A stretch of 64,000 nt of DNA from AC-49 sp963817035 (GTDB taxonomy: Bacteria > Actinomycetota > Thermoleophilia > Solirubrobacterales > Solirubrobacteraceae), in NCBI GenBank assembly GCA_963817035.1, contig CAWFMM010000003.1:558001-622000 (forward strand). The letters are read 5' to 3'. A program made the position numbers and the translations under genes. Below are positions 8,637 through 17,527 of the stretch, in pieces; position 1 is the stretch's first letter, and each line of letters opens with the position of its first letter. Below the pieces are notes generated by a model that had not been told where the DNA came from, did not search any database, and was given only the letters and a program-made list of their open reading frames with translations.

Positions 8637-10301
8637 GTGGCGACGGACAGTGCGGTGATGACGGGGACCGGTCGGCGGACCAGCGCCGCGGGGCTCGTGC
8701 TGCTGACGTTGGCGGCGGGGCAGTTCGTGATGGCGCTCGATACGACCGTGATGAACACGGCGATCGCGACGGTCGCCAAGGACGTCGGCACGACGGTGAC
8801 GGGGATTCAGACAGCGATCACGCTGTACGCGCTGGTGATGGCGTCGCTGATGATCACCGGCGGGAAGGTCGGGGAGATCGTCGGACGCAAGCGGGCGTTC
8901 ACGATCGGCTGCGTGATCTACGCGTGCGGGTCGATGACGACGGCGCTGTCACAGAGCCTGGGGATGCTGCTGTTCGGCTGGTCGCTGCTGGAGGGCCTGG
9001 GCGCGGTGCTGATCATGCCCGCGATCGTGGCGCTCGTCGCCGCGAACTTCGACAAGCCCGCGCGCCCGCGCGCGTACGGGCTCGTCATGGCGGCCGGAGC
9101 GATCGCAGCGGCGCTCGGGCCGCTGATCGGCGGCTTCTTCACAACCTACTTCTCGTGGCGCTACGTCTTCGTCGGGGAGGTGCTGATCGTCGGGGTGATC
9201 CTCGTGCTCGCCCGCCGCGTCAACGACACGCCGGCCGAGGAGGGCACGAAGCTCGACCTGTTCGGCACCCTGCTGTCGGCGCTCGGCCTCGGCATGATCG
9301 TGTTCGGCATCCTGCGCTCGGGCGAGTGGGGATTCGTGCGCGCCGCCCCCGACGCGCCGCAATGGGTCGGCCTGTCCCCGGTGATCTGGCTGATCCTCGG
9401 CGGCATGGTCATCCTCGCGTTGTTCCTGCGCTGGGAGACACTGCGGATCGGCCGCGGCGAGGGCGCACTGCTCGACCCAAAGCTGCTGCGCAACATCCAG
9501 CTGCGCTCGGGCGTGCTCTCGTTCCTGTTCATGTTCCTCGTCCAGATGGGGACGTTCTTCGTCGTGCCGCTGTTCCTGTCCGTCGCGCTCGGGCTGTCGG
9601 CGATGGAGACCGGCGTCCGGTTGCTGCCGATGTCGCTGGGGCTGCTCGTGTTCGCGATCGGGGTCCCGAAGTTCGCGCCGACGGCGAACCCGCGGCGGGT
9701 GGTCAACGCCGGGTTCATGCTGATGTTCGCGGGGTTGGTGCTGCTGATCGCGCTGCTCGACGTCAACGCCGGACCGGAGGTCGTCACCGGCCCGCTGCTC
9801 GTGATCGGGTCGGGGCTCGGAGCGATGGCCTCCCAGCTCGGGAGCGTGACCGTCTCCGCGGTCCCGGTCGAGCAGAGCGGCGAGGTCGGCGGCCTGCAGA
9901 ACACAGGCAGTCAGCTCGGCGCCGCGATCGGCACCGCGCTCGCCGGCGCGATCCTCATCTCCGCGCTCAGCGCCTCGTTCCTCGCCGGCATCCAGAACAA
10001 CCCAGACGTCCCCTCCCGCGTCGTGTCAAAGGCTCAGAGCACGCTGTCGAGCGGGGTGCCGTTCCTCTCCGACAAGCAGTTGAAGGCCGCCCTCGACGAC
10101 GCCCACGTGCGGCCCAAGACCGCCGACGCGATCGTCAAGACCAACGCAGACAGCCGCATCGCCGGGCTGCGCTCGGCCCTCGCCGTCCTCGCGCTCATCA
10201 GCCTCCTCGCGCTGCTCTTCACCCGCGGCCTCCCGACCATCCAACCCGGCGCCGAAGCGAAGCCCAACGCGCCGCCCCAACCGGCACCCGCCACCGCGTG
10301 A
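8637..10301 (+). CDS. MFS exporter, DHA2 (EmrB/QacA) family, 14 helices
   Basis: 554 residues from GTG 8637, 15 bp after the DUF2252 stop. It shows the DHA2 hallmarks: motif D1-like LDTTVMNTAIATV in the first helix, the loop 2-3 motif GGKVGEIVGRKR (motif A), and a motif-C-like stretch in helix 5 (GAIAAALGPLIGG). Hydrophobicity supports about 14 helices, and there is an extracellular loop before the final helix (about 460-510). It should export small amphipathic compounds using the proton gradient; the substrate cannot be read from sequence. Confidence 0.88.
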   Translation: MATDSAVMTGTGRRTSAAGLVLLTLAAGQFVMALDTTVMNTAIATVAKDVGTTVTGIQTAITLYALVMASLMITGGKVGEIVGRKRAFTIGCVIYACGSMTTALSQSLGMLLFGWSLLEGLGAVLIMPAIVALVAANFDKPARPRAYGLVMAAGAIAAALGPLIGGFFTTYFSWRYVFVGEVLIVGVILVLARRVNDTPAEEGTKLDLFGTLLSALGLGMIVFGILRSGEWGFVRAAPDAPQWVGLSPVIWLILGGMVILALFLRWETLRIGRGEGALLDPKLLRNIQLRSGVLSFLFMFLVQMGTFFVVPLFLSVALGLSAMETGVRLLPMSLGLLVFAIGVPKFAPTANPRRVVNAGFMLMFAGLVLLIALLDVNAGPEVVTGPLLVIGSGLGAMASQLGSVTVSAVPVEQSGEVGGLQNTGSQLGAAIGTALAGAILISALSASFLAGIQNNPDVPSRVVSKAQSTLSSGVPFLSDKQLKAALDDAHVRPKTADAIVKTNADSRIAGLRSALAVLALISLLALLFTRGLPTIQPGAEAKPNAPPQPAPATA

Positions 10302-10365
10302 ACACGTTGCTCGCAGGTTCCTCGTGCGTCCACGTCCTGTCCCACATCACCGAATGGAGATATTC

Positions 10366-10896
10366 ATGGCTAATGACAACCTGACCCTCTACGCCGCTTC
10401 ATACGCCGATGCTTCGGCTGCCGAAGCCGACTTTCAGTCGCTGAAGGAGGCGCAGACCGCCGAGGATTTCGCGGTCGTCGGCGCGGTCGTCGCCAGCTGC
10501 GACGATGCCGGCAAAGTCACCGTTGACGAGCACGGGGTCGCCTCGCCGGTCGGCGGCGGTACCGTGCTTGGCGCGGCGGGTGGCCTCGTCGTCGGGCTGT
10601 TCGCGCCGCCGCTGCTGCTGGCGACCGCGATCGGCGCCGGGATCGGCGCCGCGATCGGCGGCCTCACCAAGCGCCACCAGGAGAAGAAGATGGGCGTCGA
10701 CCTGGAGGAATACCTCTCGCCCGGCTCCTCGGCCGTGATCGTGGTCGTCGACGACATGTACGCCGATCGCGTCGACAAGGCGCTCACGAAGTCGACCAAG
10801 AAGATCAGCCAGGCCGTGGACTCCGGCGACTACGACCAGCTCACCAAGGCACTCCAAGACGCCGACAAGAACGTATCGAAGGCCGTCGACTCCTGA
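10366..10896 (+). CDS. DUF1269-family membrane-associated protein
   Basis: 176 residues; the ATG at 10366 follows GGAGA at about 5-nt spacing. A soluble N-terminal segment is followed by a Gly/Ala-rich hydrophobic region (about 60-100: GLVVGLFAPPLLLATAIGAGIGAAIGG), then a domain with SPGSSAVIVVVDD, typical of DUF1269, and a charged helical C-terminus. These proteins are often found near stress genes; the biochemical role is unknown. It may be co-transcribed with the exporter upstream, 64 bp away. Confidence 0.75.
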   Translation: MANDNLTLYAASYADASAAEADFQSLKEAQTAEDFAVVGAVVASCDDAGKVTVDEHGVASPVGGGTVLGAAGGLVVGLFAPPLLLATAIGAGIGAAIGGLTKRHQEKKMGVDLEEYLSPGSSAVIVVVDDMYADRVDKALTKSTKKISQAVDSGDYDQLTKALQDADKNVSKAVDS

Positions 10897-10928
10897 CCAT
10901 CGCGACTGGGGCGCTGGCTCACGAGAGG

Positions 10929-10971
10929 TGGACTTGCCCCCTTTGCTGTCCACGAAGCGGGGGCAAGTCCA
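10929..10971. terminator. Strong stem-loop between convergent genes
   Basis: TGGACTTGCCCCC and GGGGGCAAGTCCA form a perfect 13-bp stem around a 17-nt loop, midway between the end of the DUF1269 gene (+) and the end of the integrase gene (-). No T-tract follows, as is common for terminators in GC-rich actinobacteria; a bidirectional terminator is the simplest reading. Confidence 0.6.
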
Positions 10972-11056
10972 GAGGTATCGCAGACGACCCGTGGCGACCG
11001 GCGGCCTAGCCCGGTCGAACGCGAGGTGTGAGTCGGGTGACCCGGGGTCATCCTGA

Positions 11057-12430
11057 TCAGCTCACCTCGGCGAATTCTGCGTCGGTCGACGCTGCGGACG
11101 ACGCGAGCGCGCGCGTGAACCTGCCGGCCATCTCGGTCGCCGAGCGGGCGTGGAGGTAGCGCTCCGTCGTCGTGATTCGAGAGTGCCCCATCGCAGCCTT
11201 GACCGACGCCAGGTCGACCCCGCCCGCGACGAGGAGCGAGCCGTACGTGTGGCGCAGATCGTGGAACCGCAGTGCGCGCAAGCCGGCGCGGTCGCGTGCG
11301 CGCTCGACGCGCCGACGCAGTGCGGAGGCGTCGAGTCGGCGACCGAGACGGTTGACGAAGACGAAGTCATCCGGGCTCGTGAAGTCGCGGCGCTGCGACA
11401 GACGGTCGAGCGCGCCGGAGGCCTGATCTGGGAGCGGCACGTCGCGGGCGCGGCGGGATTTCGTCGACGCCGCCTCGACGTTCGCGCTGATCGCGCGTTG
11501 CACGACGATCTTGTGGCGCGTGAAGTCGACGTCGCGCCAGCGCAGCGCGACGAGCTCGCCGCGGCGCAGGCCGGTGTAGGCGGCGACACGGACGATCTCG
11601 GCGTCCTGGCGATCCTCGCCCGCGCGCGCTTCGGCCTCCGCGTCGTTGACGGCGGGGCGCCGCGGGTCGCGGTGCTGGCCGGCGGCGACGGCACGCGCGA
11701 GCGCCTCGACCTCCTCGGGTGAGTAGAAGTCGAGCCGGGCGCGCTCGGGCTCGGGGCGACGGTCGGAGGACGTTGCCGGGTTGCGCGCGAGTCCGAAGGT
11801 CGACTCCCGGCAGGCGTGGCTGAAGATCGCGCAGACGAGCTGTCGCGTCTTGTTGACCGTCCGCGGCGAGACGCCGCTCGCGGCCTGGCCGGCGAGGAGC
11901 GCGTTGATGTCGCGCGTGGTGATCTCCTCGGCCGGCCGATCGCCGAGCGCGTCCATGATCCGCCCGCGGTGCTCACCACGTCCGCGGCGGTGCGGCGTCC
12001 CTGGCTCGATGAGGAGGTAGCGGTGCTCGAGGAGCGTCTTGGGCTTCGCGTCGCGGATGTGCTCGAGCCAGCTCAAATACGAGTGCGCGATGACGCGGAA
12101 CGTTGGTGGAGCACTGGCCTGGCGCTCCTGCGCGTGAGCGCGCTCCGCCAGCTCGCGCTCTACCTCGCGCACGATCCGGTCCTTCGCGACGATCGCCGCC
12201 GGCTCGTCGAGGAACCCCGGCCGCAGTCGGCCGCGACGACGCGCGAACGTCCCGTCAGGAGCCTGCTCCAGCCACGCGGGCCCGAGCCTGCGTTTCATCG
12301 TGCGCAGCACGCCATCCGCGTCGCGGTGACGCCATCCGGCGTCGTACGCGAGTGCGCCATTACGGGCCGCTGACACCACGAGCCAGGAGGGCGGAAGGTC
12401 GTCTGACGGGTTGATCGTCGGCACGGGCAA
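11057..12430 (-). CDS. int: Tyrosine recombinase / phage-type integrase
   Basis: 457 residues. The N-terminal part holds an arm-type and SAM-like core-binding domain (SYLSWLEHIRDAKPKTL; then SPRTVNKTRQLVCAIFSHA). The catalytic domain shows all the conserved residues: Arg in TGLRRGEL, Lys in STKSRRARDVPL, His-x-x-Arg in HDLRHTYGS, His in MGHSRITTTE and the nucleophile Tyr in ERYLHA. Its start lies about 150 bp from a fragment of a tRNA-Asp 3' half and faces four direct repeats, the usual arrangement of integrase next to its attachment site. It appears intact and should catalyse site-specific integration and excision. Confidence 0.93.
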   Translation of the reverse strand: MPVPTINPSDDLPPSWLVVSAARNGALAYDAGWRHRDADGVLRTMKRRLGPAWLEQAPDGTFARRRGRLRPGFLDEPAAIVAKDRIVREVERELAERAHAQERQASAPPTFRVIAHSYLSWLEHIRDAKPKTLLEHRYLLIEPGTPHRRGRGEHRGRIMDALGDRPAEEITTRDINALLAGQAASGVSPRTVNKTRQLVCAIFSHACRESTFGLARNPATSSDRRPEPERARLDFYSPEEVEALARAVAAGQHRDPRRPAVNDAEAEARAGEDRQDAEIVRVAAYTGLRRGELVALRWRDVDFTRHKIVVQRAISANVEAASTKSRRARDVPLPDQASGALDRLSQRRDFTSPDDFVFVNRLGRRLDASALRRRVERARDRAGLRALRFHDLRHTYGSLLVAGGVDLASVKAAMGHSRITTTERYLHARSATEMAGRFTRALASSAASTDAEFAEVS

Positions 12431-12447
12431 CGCGACGATAGCGCAGC

Positions 12448-12497
12448 GGAGTAGCGCTGGAGTAGCGCAACTGGCGGAGTAGCGCTCGGAGTAGCGC
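12448..12497. repeat. Four direct copies of GGAGTAGCGC
   Basis: Exact copies of the 10-mer start at 12448, 12459, 12476 and 12488, between the integrase start codon and the tRNA-Asp fragment. Irregular 11-17 bp spacing and position match arm-type integrase or excisionase sites in integrative elements. They also cover the likely int promoter, so autoregulation is possible. Confidence 0.65.
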
Positions 12498-12580
12498 TTG
12501 ACCCTTGAAAGGCCGGATTTACAGGCCTATCGTCGCCTCAAACTGACGCAAACTCCGCGCTCCGGACCCCTGGTTTCCCG

Positions 12581-12622
12581 CTGTCACGCCGGAGGTCGCG
12601 GGTTCGAGTCCCGTCGCTCCCG
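12581..12622 (+). other. Attachment-site remnant: 3' half of a tRNA-Asp(GTC)
   Basis: The sequence reads as anticodon loop CTGTCAC (12581-12587), anticodon-stem 3' strand GCCGG, variable loop AGGTC, T-arm GCGGG-TTCGAGT-CCCGT, acceptor 3' strand CGCTCCC and discriminator G. No matching 5' half (D-arm, acceptor 5' strand) precedes it, so it is not a functional tRNA. Such fragments are left at one end of elements that insert into a tRNA 3' end. With the fragment on the + strand, the intact gene should lie to the left of the integrase, outside the window. Confidence 0.8.
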
Positions 12623-12830
12623 TTCGCAAGAGGCCCTGTAATCACCACCTGTGGCGCCATCGGCGCGCTCAGCCATCGTCGGACGTCAGCCCGAACGAGC
12701 CGGGTCTCTCCACGTCGCTCGGCGCGCCAATCCTCCGACGCTTCGGGAAGGGCACCGTGGCGGGTGATCACGCCGAGCCAACCGTCTGGCACGCGGTTGC
12801 AGAGCTACGCCTGTTACGCTCGCGCGTCGC

Positions 12831-13982
12831 GTGTTCGAGTATTTTCCGACGAACTACCCGTGGAGCCTCGCCGTCCTGATGACGCTGGCTCAGGGAGGTC
12901 AGATCAGCGAGATCGACGACGCCTGCCGGCCGTTGGTCGAACACGTGGGCGACGGCGAGGCATGGACCGAGTCCTGGCTACGCGTCGCGCAGCGGGTCGA
13001 GAGGCAGGGCCGCGCCGACGAGGCGGCGGGCCATGCCCTCAGCGCCGCAGCGAAGCTCAAGCGGGCGGCGGCCTACACGATCATCGCCGAGCGAATCCTG
13101 CCGGTTCGCGACCCCCGCCACGGCGGGCTCTACCGGCATGCCCTCGACACGTTCCGAGACGCTGTAGAGCTTGCGGGCGAGCGTACGACGTTCGTCACGC
13201 TCGACACCGGGCACGGGCCGGTAGCCGCGGTCTACTGCGCCGCGGAAGCCTCCACGCCGGCCCCGGCGATCATCACCGTCAATGGGCTCGACGCGTACAA
13301 GGAGTACTTCTACCTCGGTGGCCTCCGTGACGACGCGCTCGCGCGCGGCCTGTCGGTTCTGCTCGTCGACCAGCCAGGGGTCGGCGAGACGCTGCGCTTC
13401 AACGGGATCGGGCACAAGCACGATGTCGAGGTGACGGTCGGCGCGGCGATCGACTGGCTCGCGCAGCAGCCCGAGGTCGACCCGCACCGCATCGGGCTGA
13501 TCGGTCCGAGCCTCGGCGGCTACTACGGCGTGCGCGCCGCGGCGCGGGAGCCCCGCCTCGCCGCCACCGCCCTCTATGGCGCAATCTGGGACTTCGGGGC
13601 GAAGGTACGACAGCACGTGGAAGGCACTCCGGCGGAGGCGACATCGGTCCCCGAGTTCGTCGACTCCATCATGTGGTTCTTCCAGGTGGACACGGTCGCC
13701 GACCTGCTCGAGGCGACGAAGCGTTTCGCGGTGCGCGACCTCGCCGCAGAGGTCACCGGGCCGCTGCTGATCGTCCATGGCGAGAACGACCGGCAGGTCC
13801 CGGTCGAGGACGCGAGGAAGGTGCACGCGGCCGCGGTGAACTCCCGCGACCTCGAGCTCCGGGTCTTCACGCGCGACGAGGGCAGCTGCGAGCACTGCGG
13901 GATCGACAACCCGTCGCTGCAGACACACTACATCGTCGACTGGCTGGCCGAGCGGCTACGGCGGAGTGAGACGAGTCCCTGA
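12831..13982 (+). CDS. Alpha/beta hydrolase, FrsA / pseudooxynicotine-hydrolase-like
   Basis: 383 residues from GTG 12831. A helical N-terminal cap region of about 120 residues precedes an alpha/beta hydrolase core. Nucleophile elbow GPSLGG (Ser), acid in VHGENDRQVP, and His in EHCGIDN form a plausible triad. The cap-plus-core layout and VNGLDAYKEY/VDQPGVGETLR resemble the C-C bond hydrolase group containing 2,6-dihydroxypseudooxynicotine hydrolase and FrsA-like esterases. The substrate is unknown. The gene lies just outside the tRNA-Asp fragment, so it is probably chromosomal rather than part of the element. Confidence 0.75.
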   Translation: MFEYFPTNYPWSLAVLMTLAQGGQISEIDDACRPLVEHVGDGEAWTESWLRVAQRVERQGRADEAAGHALSAAAKLKRAAAYTIIAERILPVRDPRHGGLYRHALDTFRDAVELAGERTTFVTLDTGHGPVAAVYCAAEASTPAPAIITVNGLDAYKEYFYLGGLRDDALARGLSVLLVDQPGVGETLRFNGIGHKHDVEVTVGAAIDWLAQQPEVDPHRIGLIGPSLGGYYGVRAAAREPRLAATALYGAIWDFGAKVRQHVEGTPAEATSVPEFVDSIMWFFQVDTVADLLEATKRFAVRDLAAEVTGPLLIVHGENDRQVPVEDARKVHAAAVNSRDLELRVFTRDEGSCEHCGIDNPSLQTHYIVDWLAERLRRSETSP

Positions 13983-14063
13983 CGTGACGGAACGTCCGGG
14001 GAAGCCCACAAGGGCAGCTACACCACCTCCTGGGGACTGCCGGCGCCCTTAGACTGGTGTGTC

Positions 14064-14804
14064 ATGACAGCGCTCACGCAATCTGCGGTGTCCGACACTG
14101 TCCGAGCCGCCGATGCAGCGGCGGCCACGTTGCGCGAACGCATCGTCGGCCTCGAGGCGCCGGGCACGCGCCTGGGCTCGGTTGCCGATCTGTCCGCGGA
14201 ACTGGGGATCAGCGTGCCGACGCTGCGCCAGGCGTTGCGCCTGCTTGAGAACGAGGGCCTCGTCGTCGCGCGCCGTGGGCGGAACGGCGGGATCTATGCA
14301 GGCCCGCCGAACATCGGCGCTATCTCAGGAGTAGCCGAGACGTATCTGCGGATGGCGCACGTTCCGCTCATCGATCTGCTGAAGACGACCGGGATGCTCT
14401 CACGCGAAGCCCTGAAGCTCGCCGTCAAGGACGCTGGCGATGACGAACGGCAGGCCCTCGTGCAGCTGTACTCGCGCCCCTTGGTGGGGATGGACCCAGA
14501 GGAGATCTTGGACCTGGAATGGTCCATCAACGAGCACCTCGGTCAGGCCACTCGAAGCCCCAGCATGGCCCTCCTCCTCATAGTCATACTCGACATCACC
14601 GATCACGCCCTGCGCAGGGGCTTCTATGCATGTCCGACTCTCGTCGAAGTGCAACAGCAGGCCAACCGAGCACTGGCGCGTGCGATGCAGGATCGTGACC
14701 CCGACGCCATCGACGGCATCCTGGACACGTTTAACGAGCGGGCGTTCGACGCGTTCGTCGGCTATGCCAGCGTGCCGACAAGCGAGGCTAGAGCGCGGGC
14801 GTGA
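14064..14804 (+). CDS. GntR-family regulator (FadR subfamily)
   Basis: 246 residues. The winged HTH occupies about residues 15-75 (LGSVADLSAELGISVPTLRQALRLLENEGLV) and is followed by an all-helical FCD-type ligand domain ending in FNERAFDAFV. FadR-type proteins respond to small carboxylates or lipids. Downstream are a SnoaL-like protein (-) and an ene-reductase gene (+) whose 347-bp divergent control region contains TGGT-N9-ACCA and other palindromes of the FadR-site type, so these are its likely targets. Confidence 0.85.
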   Translation: MTALTQSAVSDTVRAADAAAATLRERIVGLEAPGTRLGSVADLSAELGISVPTLRQALRLLENEGLVVARRGRNGGIYAGPPNIGAISGVAETYLRMAHVPLIDLLKTTGMLSREALKLAVKDAGDDERQALVQLYSRPLVGMDPEEILDLEWSINEHLGQATRSPSMALLLIVILDITDHALRRGFYACPTLVEVQQQANRALARAMQDRDPDAIDGILDTFNERAFDAFVGYASVPTSEARARA

Positions 14805-14856
14805 TGTTCGTGCTGAGCCTGAAGACGTTGTCCGGGTAGAAGCGGCTCGACACTCC

Positions 14857-15294
14857 TCACGCACTGGACGGCGCGCCCGCCGAGCCGCTCACTTGCTCAT
14901 AAAGCGGCAGCACCGTCTGTGCCGTGTACTGGCTGTCCATGTGCTCACGCAACGACTGCACCTTCCCGTCTTCGATCACGAAGAGGTGGTGATAGACGTT
15001 GTGGTACGGCCGGCCGTTTTTCAGCGTGCCGCGCACTTCGAGCTCCACCGCCACGCGGTTGCCCTCGGCTGTGGTCCCGAGAATGGTGACCTCCAAGGGC
15101 AGATGGAACAAGGCGGGCATGGCACTCCAGAGCTCGCGGAGCTCCTCCTTGCCCCGGGCGACGTCGGGCGTCAGGCTGGGCGCAACCCAGTGGGTTGCGT
15201 CATCCGCCGTCAGCGCCAGGGCGTCGTCATGGCGTCCTTCTGTCTGCGCCGCCAGCCAGGCGAGCGCGAGTGCACGATTGTCTTCGATAGTCAC
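14857..15294 (-). CDS. SnoaL/NTF2-like small protein
   Basis: 145 residues from a GTG start with GGGAG at 5-nt spacing. The pattern MTIEDNRALALAWLAAQTEG, then WVAPSLTPDVARGKEEL, then VHNVYHHLF-like NVYHHLFVIEDGKVQSLREHMD is typical of the SnoaL-like cone-fold family, which includes isomerases, hydrolases and proteins without known activity. It is divergent from the ene-reductase gene, and the two probably act on the same metabolite. The specific reaction cannot be assigned. Confidence 0.75.
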   Translation of the reverse strand: MTIEDNRALALAWLAAQTEGRHDDALALTADDATHWVAPSLTPDVARGKEELRELWSAMPALFHLPLEVTILGTTAEGNRVAVELEVRGTLKNGRPYHNVYHHLFVIEDGKVQSLREHMDSQYTAQTVLPLYEQVSGSAGAPSSA

Positions 15295-15347
15295 CTGGGC
15301 TCCCTTCGCGCGATCTCAGACCTTCACGGCCCCGAGTCCGCACCTGA

Positions 15348-15506
15348 ATTGGTTAACACAATCGCGTCGCGTTGCAGCAGTGCGGCACGACGCTATATTA
15401 ACTCTGCGGCGTGGTCAACCGGTCACCAAAACTCTTGACGCTCTGCGCCCTATCTGGTGAAGTAGGCGCCATTCCCTGGTGCTGGCCGGTTAATGGTTAA
15501 TGATTA
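15348..15506. promoter_or_regulatory. Operator-rich control region between SnoaL-like and ene-reductase genes
   Basis: The 347-bp divergent gap (15295-15641) is locally AT-richer than the rest. It holds ATTGGTTAACACAAT (15348-15362), TGGTCAACCGGTCACCA (15412-15428, a TGGT-N9-ACCA FadR-type palindrome) and the direct repeat GGTTAAT-GGTTAAT (15488-15501). These are candidate sites for the GntR protein at 14064. No coding sequence is seen in the gap. Confidence 0.45.
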
Positions 15507-15641
15507 TCTATTTCGGCTACTGCACAGTCGACGGCCGCGGGGCGGGTGGACACGCCCAGGGACAGGCCATAGAGCACGGGCGCGCGCCGCCGACGGCCGC
15601 TCGCGCCCGCCCTTTCGTTCGTAAACAAGGAGGACCGTCAC

Positions 15642-16946
15642 ATGCGGGAAAATGTCGAGCCGGCCGAGGTCTTGTTCGAGCCGCTCTCCATCAACACGCT
15701 GACACTCGCCAACCGGATCATCTTGAGTCCGATGGCGGTGCTCGCGCCGCACGCCGACGGTCGCCCCAGCGCCCAGACGATTGCGTTCCTCCGTGAGCGG
15801 GCGAAGGGAGGCGTCGGCATGATCATCGTCGGAGGTGCGGCGGCAACCCGCCGCGCCTTTGAAGAGGCGGCGGCCTGGGAGCTCGTGCGCCTGGACGACG
15901 ATCAGTTCGTGCCCGACCTCAAGCGGATGACCGACGCCGTCCACGAGTACGGGGTCCCGATCGTCGCCCAACTCGTGAGTGGGTTCGGTCCGATGAGTAA
16001 GCCGACGCCTGAGTGGCCGATGATCGCGGCGAGCCCCATGAACATCGTGATGAAGAAGGACCAGTTCCCGAAGGGCATCATCGCTCCGGGCGATCGTGTC
16101 ACGGCAACGCCCCGTGAGGCCACGATCGAGGAGATTCGTCAGCTGGAGCGGGAGACGGCCGCAAGTGCGCTGCGCTGTCAGCGCGCCGGCTTTGACGGGG
16201 TCGAGATCGGCGCGCAGATGAGCTATTTCTTTGCGTCGTTTCTTTCGCCTCGGACGAACTGGCGAACCGACGAATATGGCGGCAGCACCGAAAATCGCGC
16301 CCGATTCATCGTCAATATCGTGCGCCAGGTTCGCGAGCAGGCCGGACCGTCGTTTGCGATCGGTCTGCGGATCAGCGGCAACGACCATGTCGCCGGCGGC
16401 CAGGGCCCCGAGGGGTTCGCGGCCATCGCGCAGGAGGTCGAACGTGAGGGCCTCGACTATGTCGCACTTACCGACGGTAACTATGCGTCAATAAAGGCTG
16501 GTGCGCCAGAGACGGACGCTCCGTCGATCGAGCACGGAGAGGCGCAGATCTTTCGCGAAGCGCTGTCATGCCCGCTGATCCTCGGCTGCATTCATGATCC
16601 GCACCGCGCAGCGGAGGCGATCGCCGCAGGCCACGGCGACGCCGTGATGTTCGCCCGTCAGATGCTCGCCGACCCCAATTACGCCAACAAGGTTCGCGAG
16701 GGCCGCGCCGACGAGATCGTCTGCTGCGACCGCAACAACCTCTGCATGCGCCGCCTGATCATGAGCATGCCCATCCGCTGCAGCGTGAACCCGCGGATGG
16801 GCCGGGAGAGCCGGCCGCCCGGCGAGCGCCCGCCCGTCCAACGCATGCTGAAGGCACCCGTCGAGCGCGCCGTGCTCTGGGCGACCGGTTCGCAGCGCAT
16901 CATGAACCTGGCCGGCAAGGTAACCACGAAACAAACCGCCCGCTGA
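15642..16946 (+). CDS. NADH:flavin oxidoreductase, old yellow enzyme family
   Basis: 434 residues; AAGGAGG lies about 7 nt before the ATG. The TIM-barrel OYE domain is complete: FEPLSINTLTLANRIILSPM at the N-terminus, AQLVSGFG, the active-site region FDGVEIGAQMSYFFASFLSP (usually AHGYL), YGGSTENRARF, and the FMN phosphate site near DAVMFARQMLADP. A Cys-rich stretch (CCDRNNLC...RCSVNP) resembles the 4Fe-4S loop of the dienoyl-CoA reductase branch, but spacing differs and no C-terminal FAD/NAD domain follows. The usual His in the active-site motif is Ala-Gln, so substrate range may be unusual. Confidence 0.85.
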   Translation: MRENVEPAEVLFEPLSINTLTLANRIILSPMAVLAPHADGRPSAQTIAFLRERAKGGVGMIIVGGAAATRRAFEEAAAWELVRLDDDQFVPDLKRMTDAVHEYGVPIVAQLVSGFGPMSKPTPEWPMIAASPMNIVMKKDQFPKGIIAPGDRVTATPREATIEEIRQLERETAASALRCQRAGFDGVEIGAQMSYFFASFLSPRTNWRTDEYGGSTENRARFIVNIVRQVREQAGPSFAIGLRISGNDHVAGGQGPEGFAAIAQEVEREGLDYVALTDGNYASIKAGAPETDAPSIEHGEAQIFREALSCPLILGCIHDPHRAAEAIAAGHGDAVMFARQMLADPNYANKVREGRADEIVCCDRNNLCMRRLIMSMPIRCSVNPRMGRESRPPGERPPVQRMLKAPVERAVLWATGSQRIMNLAGKVTTKQTAR

Positions 16947-17128
16947 CCGAGATCCTGCGCTGGCTCCAACAGCCACAGCTCGACGGGCTCTCCCCCTACC
17001 TGCGCGCCAGCCAAGCCGAACGCTCATGGACGACGCGCTTCTGCCCGACAACCCGCAGCTACGGAGCCCTTCCATGTCGGTGCGCCGGCCGATCCGGCCC
17101 GGCTGTCCGTATCGGTCCGGGCGGACGC

Positions 17129-17380
17129 TCAGGCCATAGGCTCGCGCGTCGATGCCGCACGTACTCCACCACGGCGGGTTGGGTGGCGAACCACGCTGAC
17201 GCCATCGGCGGGAAAGACGATCGACTCGTGGTCCTCGTCCCAACGGACGCGAAAGTGCTCGTGGCCGGGCCTCCCGAGAACCTCGAGGATCTCTCCTCGT
17301 CGGACCGGCTGGCCATGGATTCCGCGCGCCTCAAGCCAGTCGCCCGGCTTCGCGCCATCTCGGTGCTGCGTTGTGCTCAT
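17129..17380 (-). CDS. DUF1918 small protein
   Basis: 83 residues; the ATG is preceded by AGGAGG at 5-nt spacing. KPGDWLEARG, RRGEILEVLG and FRVRWDEDHESIVFPADGVSV match the single SH3-like DUF1918 domain, about 60 residues. The last 15 residues, ending at the stop, are extra. Function unknown; these proteins are common in actinobacterial stress loci. It is divergent from the flavodoxin gene. Confidence 0.75.
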   Translation of the reverse strand: MSTTQHRDGAKPGDWLEARGIHGQPVRRGEILEVLGRPGHEHFRVRWDEDHESIVFPADGVSVVRHPTRRGGVRAASTREPMA

Positions 17381-17527
17381 GACATCCTCCTGTCTGAGGT
17401 TCCATCACATCGCAGCGCGGTGGGGCGGACATCCGCCGCGGCCACGCAACCGGGGTGCGGGGAACCACGGATCGGACTGCGGATCGGCGCGGATGCCCAC
17501 GGTTGCCGCCCGCGCGAGGATGCGCCC

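Noticed and set aside
7454..10384. Long + strand open frame spanning DUF2252 and the exporter
   Set aside because: Only its first part continues DUF2252 homology; the remainder is an Arg-rich shadow of the exporter.
12581..12622. Functional tRNA-Asp gene
   Set aside because: The 5' half (acceptor strand, D-arm) is absent, so only a 3' fragment is reported.
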